Origin: DATHBP01 sp035296085 | GTDB taxonomy: Bacteria; Actinomycetota; Actinomycetes; Propionibacteriales; Nocardioidaceae | DNA length: 6,410 nt | Reading direction: 5' to 3' | NCBI GenBank assembly: GCA_035296085.1 | Contig: DATHBP010000150.1 | Span: forward strand, 1 to 6,410 | Part shown: positions 1-5,967 of the stretch, piece after piece | Layout: every line of letters begins with the position of its first letter | How positions within the stretch are numbered: position 1 is the first letter of the stretch | The notes under the pieces: model-generated | The model's database searches: none | What the model saw: the letters and a program-made list of their open reading frames with translations, nothing else | What the model was told of the DNA's origin: nothing | Position numbers and translations under genes: made by a program

Positions 1-126
1 GTCGCGACGGCCGGCGACGAGCGCGACCGCGTACGCAAACGCCTCGTCGAGCTGTTCGGCATCGTCGGCACCGACGATCCGCGGGTGCGCTCCGCGCGCC
101 AACGGCTGGCCTCCGCGCTGTTCTGA
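1..126 (+). CDS. C-terminal end of a probable YbbN-like thioredoxin/TPR protein (partial)
   Basis: The frame is open from the first base and ends at TGA 124-126, giving the last 41 residues of a protein whose start lies outside the window. The visible end is a charged helix (ERDRVRKRLVELFGIVG) followed by DDPRVRSARQRLASALF. This resembles the C-terminal TPR-like helices of actinobacterial co-chaperone YbbN/thioredoxin-like proteins, which end with a similar helix, a DPRV turn and a final arginine-rich helix. The thioredoxin domain itself would be upstream and cannot be seen, so the family call rests on this tail and on context: in Mycobacterium tuberculosis the thioredoxin-like gene Rv1324 lies close to glgB and glgE (Rv1326c, Rv1327c). 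The gene converges on the lysE-like gene and the glucan operon. The exact function is inferred. Confidence 0.72.
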   Translation, partial: VATAGDERDRVRKRLVELFGIVGTDDPRVRSARQRLASALF

Positions 127-167
127 GCCGCGTTCCAGCGCCCGCTGCCCGTGCACTCGCGCGCTCG

Positions 168-228
168 CACGAGTGGCGCGAACTGGCTGGATTTCGCCCG
201 GCTGATGGGCCACTTCGCGCCACTCGCG
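168..228. terminator. Stem-loop between convergent genes, candidate bidirectional terminator
   Basis: Bases 168-186 (CACGAGTGGCGCGAACTGG) are complementary to 210-228 (CCACTTCGCGCCACTCGCG) at 17 of 19 positions, with mismatches at 169 and 183 and a 23-base loop at 187-209. The uninterrupted central stem is 13 base pairs (170-182 with 214-226). It lies 41 bases after the stop of the plus-strand gene and 59 bases beyond the stop of the minus-strand exporter gene, where a terminator shared by convergent genes would be expected. There is no U-tract, which is common for hairpins in high-GC actinobacteria. The terminator role is inferred; the stem may instead be part of a dispersed repeat element. 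Confidence 0.45.
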
Positions 229-259
229 AACACCGGGCAGCCACTTCGCGCCACTCGCG
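210..259. repeat. Perfect 19-base direct repeat pair in the intergenic space
   Basis: CCACTTCGCGCCACTCGCG occurs exactly at 210-228 and again at 241-259, 31 bases apart start to start. Each copy is itself two near-identical halves, CCACTTCGCG followed by CCACTCGCG, so four half-units are present. A near-perfect inverted copy lies at 168-186, and ten further bases (CACTCGCGCG) at 154-163 match 252-261. The second direct copy could compete with the first for pairing with 168-186. Possible readings are a small dispersed intergenic repeat, a protein-binding site cluster or a duplicated terminator arm; the sequence alone does not decide. Confidence 0.8.
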
Positions 260-287
260 CGCCGGAGGCCCGGAGCGATCCTGCCGG

Positions 288-899
288 TCACCCGAGCAAG
301 CCGGGCAGAAAGCGCAGCACGAGGAAGGCACCGGCGAGAAGCAGCAGGAGGGCGGTCGCAAGCAGCGCACCCCGGTACGCCCGTGGCGGAAGGCGTTGCC
401 CCGCACCGGCCACGACCGCCGCGAGGGCCAGCTTGCTGCCGACGAGCAAGGCGTAGAAACCCCCGAGGAACCACGCTGCGTTCCCAAAACCCGAGCCGGC
501 GTATCCGATCAGCAGGGGGCCTCCGGCGGTGAGCCAGAACAGCCAGGGGTGCGGGCTCAGCAGGTTGACCAGGCTCGACTGGGCCAGCACCGCCCGGGAG
601 GACAGCTCGAGCGGCAACGGGTCGTCGCGCCGGGCCGCCCGCGCCGACGCGCCAGCGATGCCGATGACCACCACTCCGCCGGCGACGCCCAAGGCTGCGA
701 CCGCGCGCGCGGGCAACGCTGCCAGCACGCTCACCGCGAGCGCGATGATCAGCGCATCGGTGACGAGTGGCGCAACCGCAGTGAGCGCGCCAGCGCGAAG
801 GCCGCCGCGCAAGGAGTTGCTGAGCACCAGCGCCAGCAGTGGGCCCGGGCTCAATCCGGCGCCAACCCCCAGGGCCAACCCGAGGGCGAGCGCCTCCAC
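288..899 (-). CDS. LysE/RhtB-family membrane exporter (amino-acid exporter-like)
   Basis: This 203-residue protein is almost entirely hydrophobic with about six predicted membrane segments (roughly residues 2-27, 38-62, 66-86, 113-133, 140-165 and 178-200). The N-terminal helix carries the GLSPGP stretch (residues 15-20) typical of the LysE/RhtB translocator family, and NLLSPHPWLFW (112-122) sits where the family has its second conserved N-x-x-(S/N)-P motif. Length matches the usual 190-220 residues. Members export amino acids or related small molecules through the cytoplasmic membrane; the substrate here cannot be told. The start is GTG at 897-899, with no good Shine-Dalgarno sequence before it and no ATG, GTG or TTG further upstream in frame before the glgB stop. 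It lies 81 bases after glgB on the same strand, but a hairpin in the gap suggests it may be transcribed separately or only by read-through. Confidence 0.85.
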   Translation of the reverse strand: MEALALGLALGVGAGLSPGPLLALVLSNSLRGGLRAGALTAVAPLVTDALIIALAVSVLAALPARAVAALGVAGGVVVIGIAGASARAARRDDPLPLELSSRAVLAQSSLVNLLSPHPWLFWLTAGGPLLIGYAGSGFGNAAWFLGGFYALLVGSKLALAAVVAGAGQRLPPRAYRGALLATALLLLLAGAFLVLRFLPGLLG

Positions 900-925
900 G
901 ACGGCGAAGCGTACGGGCTGCGCGT

Positions 926-973
926 GTCTGGGGTGATCTGCTGCCGCTATAGCGACCGCACACTCACCCAGAC
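926..973 (-). terminator. Two-tier hairpin after glgB, candidate terminator
   Basis: Read on the minus strand, GTCTGGGTGA (973 to 964) pairs with TCACCCCAGAC (936 to 926) over ten base pairs with one bulged C. Within the 27-base loop, 956-952 pairs with 947-943 (five pairs including one G-U) around a TATA tetraloop; the core is the palindrome CGCTATAGCG at 945-954. The hairpin begins seven bases after the glgB stop codon, the expected place for the end of the glg transcript. No U-run follows, so intrinsic termination is uncertain; it could also act as a 3' stabilising or attenuating structure ahead of the exporter gene. Confidence 0.5.
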
Positions 974-980
974 TCCGCCG

Positions 981-2885
981 CTAGATCGGCCCAGTCTCGA
1001 ACGGCGCTGTCTCGACCGGCGCGAGCCACAGCGCGCCCAGCGGCGGGACGCGCAGAGTCACCGACGCCGGCTGGCCGTGCCAGGGCAGCGGCTCGGTCGC
1101 AACTTCCCCCAAGTTGCCCACACCCGAGCCGCCGTAGGCAGCCGCGTCAGTGTTGAGCAGCTCCTGCCAGCGCCCGGCCCTCGGCAGCCCCAACCGGTAG
1201 CGCTCGTGGGGAACTGCGGAGAAGTTAACGACGCACGCGAGCAGCGTCCCGTCCGGCGCCGCACGCCAGAAGCTGAACACGTTGCTGCTGGTGTCGTTGG
1301 CGTCGATCCAGCCGAACCCCGACGGGTCGTGGTCGCGTGCCCACAGTGGTGGGGCACCGCGGTAGATCGTGTTCAGATCCGTGACGAGCTGCTGCACCCC
1401 TCGGTGGCCGGCGTCCTCCAACAGGTGCCAGTCGACCTCAGCGTTCTCCGCCCACTCCCGCTGCTGAGCGAGCTCGGCGCCCATGAACAGCAGCTGCTTG
1501 CCCGGGTGTGCCCACATGTACGCGAGGTAGGCGCGCAGGGTGGCCCGCTGCTGCCAGTCATCGCCAGGCACCTTGCGCAGCAGGGACCCCTTGCCGTGTA
1601 CGACCTCGTCGTGGGAGAGCGGCAGCACGTAGTTCTCGGCATAGGCGTACACCATCGAGAACGTCAGGTCGGAGTGGTGGTGCTGGCGGTGGATCGGGTC
1701 GCGCCCCAGGTAGCCCAGCGAGTCGTGCATCCAGCCCATGTTCCACTTGAACCCGAAACCCAGGCCGCCGAGGTGTGTCGCCCGGGTGACCCCAGGCCAG
1801 GCGGTGGACTCCTCGGCGATGGTGACGACACCGGGCACCCGCCGGTAGCAGGTCGCGTTGAGTTCCTGAAGGAACCGCACCGCGTCGAGGTTCTCACGCC
1901 CACCGAAGGCATTGGGTGCCCACTGACCCGGGCCGCGCGAGTAGTCGAGGTAGAGCATCGAGGCGACCGCGTCGACACGCAGGCCGTCGAGATGGAACTC
2001 CTCGAGCCAGTAGAGCGCGTTCGCGACCAGGAAGTTGCGGACCTCCGGGCGCCCGTAGTCGAACACGTACGTCCCCCACTCGGGGTGCTCGCCGCGCCGC
2101 GGGTCGGGATGCTCATAGAGCGGCGTGCCGTCGAAGCGGGCGAGCGCCCAGTCGTCCTTGGGGAAGTGCGCCGGCACCCAGTCGAGGAGCACACCGACGC
2201 CTGCCTGGTGGAGCCGGTCGACGAGGAGCCGGAAGCCGTCGGGGTCGCCGAAGCGTGCGGTCGGAGCGAAGTACGACGTCACCTGGTAGCCCCACGACCC
2301 GCCGTAGGGGTGCTCCATCACGGGCAGCAGCTCGACGTGGGTGAAGCGGAGCGCGACGACGTAGTCGACGAGCTCGTCGGCGAGCTGGGCGTAGCTGCGG
2401 TCCCTGCGCCACGAGCCGAGGTGGACCTCGTAGATGCTCATCGGCTGCTCGTGTGCCCGCCCGGCGGCGCGCGCCGAGAGCCAGTCGGCGTCACCCCAGT
2501 CGTAGCGGGAGCGGAAGACGACCGACGCGTTGGCCGGCGGGATCTCGGCGAGCGCCGCCAGCGGGTCGGCCTTGGCCCGCCATACGCCGTCGGCGCCGTG
2601 GATCTCGTACTTGTAGCGCGCGCCCTCGGCTACGCCGGGGACGAACGCATCCCACACGCCGCTCGAACCCCGCGGTTGCAAGGGCGTCGCGCTGCCGTCC
2701 CAGCCGTTGAAGTCGCCCAGCAGCCGAACCTGGCGCGCGTTGGGTGCCCAGACGGCGAACGATGTACCCGCGGCAGAGCCGTCGCCCGCCGAGCGCGGAT
2801 GGGCGCCGAGAACCTGCCAGAGCCGCTCGTGGCGCCCTTCGCCGATCAGGTGCAGGTCGAGCTCACCCAACGCCGGCTCGCTCAT
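981..2885 (-). CDS. glgB: 1,4-alpha-glucan branching enzyme GlgB (EC 2.4.1.18), short form
   Basis: GlgB cuts alpha-1,4 glucan chains and re-attaches the piece by an alpha-1,6 bond, making branch points in cytosolic glycogen-like glucan. The 634-residue product has a CBM48 module at about 40-120 (FAVWAPNA, GDFNGWDG), then a GH13 subfamily 9 barrel and a C-terminal beta domain. Visible catalytic residues are the nucleophile Asp305 (GLRVDAV), acid/base Glu358 (TIAEEST) and Asp426 (LSHDEVVHGKGS). Start choice: the frame stays open upstream to 3095, but those codons lie within mak and look nothing like GlgB, whereas the ATG at 2883-2885 overlaps the mak stop as ATGA and leads directly into the family-like DLHLIGEGRHERLWQVLGAHP region. 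No Shine-Dalgarno sequence precedes it, so translational coupling to mak is likely. Compared with about 730 residues in E. coli or M. tuberculosis GlgB, the extra N-terminal N1 domain is absent. The gene ends with TAG. Confidence 0.97.
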   Translation of the reverse strand: MSEPALGELDLHLIGEGRHERLWQVLGAHPRSAGDGSAAGTSFAVWAPNARQVRLLGDFNGWDGSATPLQPRGSSGVWDAFVPGVAEGARYKYEIHGADGVWRAKADPLAALAEIPPANASVVFRSRYDWGDADWLSARAAGRAHEQPMSIYEVHLGSWRRDRSYAQLADELVDYVVALRFTHVELLPVMEHPYGGSWGYQVTSYFAPTARFGDPDGFRLLVDRLHQAGVGVLLDWVPAHFPKDDWALARFDGTPLYEHPDPRRGEHPEWGTYVFDYGRPEVRNFLVANALYWLEEFHLDGLRVDAVASMLYLDYSRGPGQWAPNAFGGRENLDAVRFLQELNATCYRRVPGVVTIAEESTAWPGVTRATHLGGLGFGFKWNMGWMHDSLGYLGRDPIHRQHHHSDLTFSMVYAYAENYVLPLSHDEVVHGKGSLLRKVPGDDWQQRATLRAYLAYMWAHPGKQLLFMGAELAQQREWAENAEVDWHLLEDAGHRGVQQLVTDLNTIYRGAPPLWARDHDPSGFGWIDANDTSSNVFSFWRAAPDGTLLACVVNFSAVPHERYRLGLPRAGRWQELLNTDAAAYGGSGVGNLGEVATEPLPWHGQPASVTLRVPPLGALWLAPVETAPFETGPI

Positions 2886-4285
2886 GCGACGTCGTTGCGA
2901 GCCAGCTCGGCCAGCATTCGGTCGAGCGCACCGAGCGGGATGGGCAGCCAGCTCGGCCGGTTCTGGTGCTCGTACGCCGCCTCGTAGACAACCTTGTCCA
3001 GCTCGTACGCGCGCAGCAGCGCTCGCTCGGCGCGCGGGTCGCTCGACACCTCCGCATAGCCGTCGCAGAACGCCGAGCTGTTGCGGGTGACCCACTCGAC
3101 GGCCCGGAACTCGATCTGCGGTTGAGGGGCGTGGTCGAGAACGAGCGTGTGTGCGGCGTAGTCGAAGGAGCGGAGCATGCCCGCGACGTCACGCAGGGGC
3201 GAGTCCATGGCCGTGCGCTGCGCGAGCGGCCGGGCCGGCTCGCCTTCGAAGTCCAGCAGCTTCCAGCCGTCGACCGTGCGCATGCTCTGGCCGAGGTGCA
3301 GGTCTCCATGGACGCGTTGCACCGGCAGGTCGTCGCAGGTGAGGCTGAGCCGCTCGTACACCGCCTCGATGAGCGGTGCTCGCTCTGCGAGCGGAGGCAC
3401 AGTGTCCACTGCCCGGGCCAGCCGCGCGCGCATGCCCGCCGTCACGGCACTCACCTGGTCGCGCCCCCAGCGCTCGGTGGGGAGCAACGTCGCTAGCTCG
3501 GCATGGATCTGGCCGGTGACCACCCCCAACCGGTGCGCCTCGGCCGCGAAGTCGCCGCCCACCTCGTCGGCGTGCAGGTCGCCTTCTGCGAACAGGTCGC
3601 GGACGCTGGTCAGCGCGAGCTCCCAGCCGTTCGTCGCAGTGCGGAGGAACGTCTGCGCCATGGCCAAGTCCACGTCGTGGGCTTCGCCATCCGCGTCCTG
3701 CCAGCGAGCCTCCACCCAGCCCAGCAGTGGAGCGACGTTGGTGGCGCCGTGAGCGGTCAGCGCCGCGTGGATCTCGATGTCGGGGTTGCGACCGTTCTCG
3801 ACCTTGCGGAACACCTTCAGCAGCGCCTCTTCACCGAAGATGACAGAGCTGTTGCTCTGCTCGGCGGTGAGCAGCAGCGAGGGCTCGCCGAGCGGGAACT
3901 GCGCCCCCGGCAGCCGGAAGAAGCTCATGTCCGGTGTCTGGCGAGCAGCGTCGAGGCCCTCCAGCAACCACGTGGTGGCGAACCGGTCATGCAGGGCGTC
4001 GTAGGCCGCCACGTTGCCGAGGTCGGTGTCGTCCCAGCGTCCGACGAGCGCATGCGACAGCCGCCCCTGGTCCTCCGCGTAGTAGGCCAACGGCAGCTGG
4101 TACGTCGCGCGCTCGCCCCCGTCGTACTCGACCTCGACGAGCTCGACGCGTACGGCCGGCTCGGCACCGGCGCTCGACAGCCACCCGAGCCGGGAGCTGC
4201 CGACCACGCGGTAGGGGCGGCCCTTCCCGGCGAACCAGCGTTGGCCGCCGAGATAGGCGTGCACGTCGTCCTCGTACGACGTCAC
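2882..4285 (-). CDS. mak: Maltokinase (EC 2.7.1.175), makes maltose 1-phosphate
   Basis: Maltokinase (Mak/Pep2) transfers phosphate from ATP to maltose, giving maltose 1-phosphate, the donor used by GlgE. The 467-residue product matches the usual length of about 450-470. It opens with the Mak N-terminal cap signature QRWFAGKGR (15-23), followed by an aminoglycoside-phosphotransferase-like kinase fold: EQSNSSVIFG (142-151) in the nucleotide-binding loop, a likely ATP-binding Lys157 (LLKVFRK), the catalytic loop HGDLHLGQ (326-333, Asp328) and the metal-binding DFEGEP (345-350). The frame is open upstream to 4744 inside treS, but the GTG at 4283-4285 is preferred because it overlaps the treS stop as GTGA, has a strong Shine-Dalgarno sequence and gives a normal N-terminus. 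Some bacteria fuse treS and mak; here they are separate and in different frames. The 3' end overlaps the glgB start by four bases. Confidence 0.96.
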   Translation of the reverse strand: MTSYEDDVHAYLGGQRWFAGKGRPYRVVGSSRLGWLSSAGAEPAVRVELVEVEYDGGERATYQLPLAYYAEDQGRLSHALVGRWDDTDLGNVAAYDALHDRFATTWLLEGLDAARQTPDMSFFRLPGAQFPLGEPSLLLTAEQSNSSVIFGEEALLKVFRKVENGRNPDIEIHAALTAHGATNVAPLLGWVEARWQDADGEAHDVDLAMAQTFLRTATNGWELALTSVRDLFAEGDLHADEVGGDFAAEAHRLGVVTGQIHAELATLLPTERWGRDQVSAVTAGMRARLARAVDTVPPLAERAPLIEAVYERLSLTCDDLPVQRVHGDLHLGQSMRTVDGWKLLDFEGEPARPLAQRTAMDSPLRDVAGMLRSFDYAAHTLVLDHAPQPQIEFRAVEWVTRNSSAFCDGYAEVSSDPRAERALLRAYELDKVVYEAAYEHQNRPSWLPIPLGALDRMLAELARNDVA

Positions 4286-5967
4286 CGCGGGGTCCCTTCC
4301 TCGGGGCGGTTGAGCTGGAACCAGTAGAAGCCGTACCCGCCGAGCGCCAACAGGTAGGGCAGTTCGCCGATCCGCGGGAACCGTACGCCGCCAAGCAGCT
4401 CCACCGGCTCGACCCCCTCCCAGCGGCGAAGGTCGAGCTCGACGGGCTGGGGGAAGCGGGACAGGTTGTTGACACAGAGCACGGCGTCGTCGCCGAACTC
4501 GCGTGCGAAGGACAGGACGCTCGGGTTGCTGCCGCCCAGGTCCCGGAACGTGCCCATCCCGAACGCGGGGTGCCGCTTGCGCGTGTGGACCATCCGGCGC
4601 ATCCAGTGCAACAGCGACGAGGCGTTCTCCAGCTGGGCTTCGACGTTGACACCCTGGAAGCCGAAGACGGGGTCCATGACCAGGGGCAGCGCGAGGCGCC
4701 CGGGGTTGGCCGTCGAGAAGCCGGCGTTGCGGTCCGGCGTCCACTGCATCGGGGTGCGTACCCCGTCCCGGTCACCGAGCCAGATGTTGTCTCCCATGCC
4801 GATCTCGTCGCCGTAGTAGAGAACGGGTGAACCGGGCAGGGACAACAGCAGCGCGGTGAACAGCTCGATCTGGTTGAGGTCGCTCTCGAGAAGCGGAGAG
4901 AGCCGGCGCCGGATGCCGATGTTGGCCTTCATGCGGGGGTCCTTGGCGTACTCGCCCCACATGTAGTCGCGGTCCTCGTCGCTCACCATCTCCAAGGTGA
5001 GCTCGTCGTGGTTGCGCAGAAAGATCCCCCACTGGCAGTGCGCCGGGATGTCCGGGGTCTGGTCGAGGATCTCCGAGATGGGGTAGCGCGACTCGCGGCG
5101 CACGGCCATGAAGATGCGCGGCATCACCGGGAAGTGGAAGCACATATGGCACTCGTCGCCGCCGGCCTCCGGGTCGCCGAAGTAGTCGACGACGTCGGCC
5201 GGCCACTGGTTGGCCTCCGCCAGCAGCACCCGGTCGGTGTAGTTGTCGTCGACCAGCTTGCGAATCCGTTTGAGGAACGCGTGTGTCTCCGGCAGGTTCT
5301 CGCAGTTGGTCCCCTCCCGCTCGAAGAGGTAGGGGACGGCGTCGAGGCGAAGCCCGTCGAGCCCGAGGTCGAGCCAGTAGCGCATCGCGGCGATGACCGC
5401 CTCTTGCACCGCCGGGTTGTCGAAGTTGAGGTCGGGCTGATGGCTGTAGAAGCGGTGCCAGTAGTACTGGCCCCGCACCGGATCCCAGGTCCAGTTCGAG
5501 CTCTCGGTGTCGACGAAGATGACTCGCGCACCGGCGTAGCGGTCGTCGGTATCGGACCACACGTAGAAGTCGCCGTACGGGCCGGTGGGGTCGGAGCGCG
5601 ACTGCTGGAACCACGCATGCTGGTCGGACGTGTGGTTCATGACGAAGTCGATCACCACCCGTAGACCGAGCCAGTGGGCTTCGTCGAGCAGCTCTCGGAA
5701 GTCCTGCATGGAGCCGATCTCGGGCTGCATCGTCAGGTAGTCAGCCACGTCGTAGCCACCGTCGCGCAGCGGCGAGGCGAAGAACGGCGGGAGCCAGATG
5801 CAGTCGACGCCGAGCCAACGGATGTACTCGAGCTTCTCGGCGAGGCCGCGGATGTCGCCTACGCCGTCGCCGTTGGAGTCCTTGAACGAGCGGATCAGCA
5901 CCTCGTAGAACACGGCCCGGCGAAACCAGTCGGGGTCGCGGTGACCGGGCAGCAGCGCATCGGTCAT
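4282..5967 (-). CDS. treS: Trehalose synthase TreS (maltose alpha-D-glucosyltransferase, EC 5.4.99.16)
   Basis: TreS reversibly isomerises trehalose and maltose within one active site; in this operon it would supply maltose to Mak. The 561-residue product is a complete GH13 subfamily 16 enzyme. It starts with the typical WFRRAVFYEVLIRSFKDSNG (14-33) and shows DGGYDVADY (69-77), DFVMNH (107-112), the nucleophile Asp209 (GLRLDA), the acid/base Glu251 (LLAEANQWP) and the transition-state Asp321 (FLRNHDELTLEM), followed by the TreS stretch around YYGDEIGMGDNIWLGDRDGVRTPMQW (start about 384) and a C-terminal beta domain. Length fits the kinase-free form (about 550-600); no maltokinase domain is fused to it. 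The ATG at 5965-5967 overlaps the glgE stop (ATGA) and has GGGAG five bases upstream. The gene ends in TGA overlapping the mak start. No key residue is missing. Confidence 0.97.
   Translation of the reverse strand: MTDALLPGHRDPDWFRRAVFYEVLIRSFKDSNGDGVGDIRGLAEKLEYIRWLGVDCIWLPPFFASPLRDGGYDVADYLTMQPEIGSMQDFRELLDEAHWLGLRVVIDFVMNHTSDQHAWFQQSRSDPTGPYGDFYVWSDTDDRYAGARVIFVDTESSNWTWDPVRGQYYWHRFYSHQPDLNFDNPAVQEAVIAAMRYWLDLGLDGLRLDAVPYLFEREGTNCENLPETHAFLKRIRKLVDDNYTDRVLLAEANQWPADVVDYFGDPEAGGDECHMCFHFPVMPRIFMAVRRESRYPISEILDQTPDIPAHCQWGIFLRNHDELTLEMVSDEDRDYMWGEYAKDPRMKANIGIRRRLSPLLESDLNQIELFTALLLSLPGSPVLYYGDEIGMGDNIWLGDRDGVRTPMQWTPDRNAGFSTANPGRLALPLVMDPVFGFQGVNVEAQLENASSLLHWMRRMVHTRKRHPAFGMGTFRDLGGSNPSVLSFAREFGDDAVLCVNNLSRFPQPVELDLRRWEGVEPVELLGGVRFPRIGELPYLLALGGYGFYWFQLNRPEEGTPR
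4295..4302 (-). promoter_or_regulatory. Ribosome binding site of mak
   Basis: On the minus strand GAGGAAGG lies nine bases before the GTG start at 4285, inside the last codons of treS. It supports the GTG start over the open frame further upstream, and suggests mak can recruit ribosomes directly as well as by coupling. Confidence 0.75.

Noticed and set aside
897..983. Possible stop-codon read-through fusion of GlgB and the exporter: the glgB TAG is in frame with the exporter start and no other stop lies in the 27 codons between.
   Set aside because: Absence of a stop over 27 codons is expected by chance in such G/C-rich DNA, the spacer translation has no features, and a hairpin interrupts it. 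No biological reason for such a fusion is visible.
396..2987. An 863-codon open frame on the plus strand.
   Set aside because: It is antisense to the exporter gene and to glgB, both with clear family motifs. Its translation is low-complexity (rich in Arg, Gln, Pro, Val, Glu) with no recognisable domain, as expected for the opposite strand of high-GC coding DNA.
2885..3095. An N-terminal extension of GlgB to 3095 that might supply the missing N1 domain.
   Set aside because: Those 70 codons are an out-of-frame reading of the 3' end of mak, too short for N1 and without CBM-like motifs.
4282..4285. A TreS-Mak fusion broken by a frameshift.
   Set aside because: TreS ends with a normal C-terminus and Mak begins with a normal N-terminus and its own ribosome binding site. 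The GTGA overlap is an ordinary operon junction.
3503..4327. Other long plus-strand open frames over mak and treS (also 2744-3496 and 5008-5664).
   Set aside because: They lie wholly antisense to well-supported genes, show no domain motifs and are explained by the third-position G/C bias of the real genes.
2882..4744. A 620-residue version of maltokinase starting inside treS.
   Set aside because: The extra 153 residues are out-of-frame treS sequence, rich in Arg/Pro/Ala. The GTG at 4285 has a Shine-Dalgarno sequence, the GTGA overlap and a normal Mak N-terminus.
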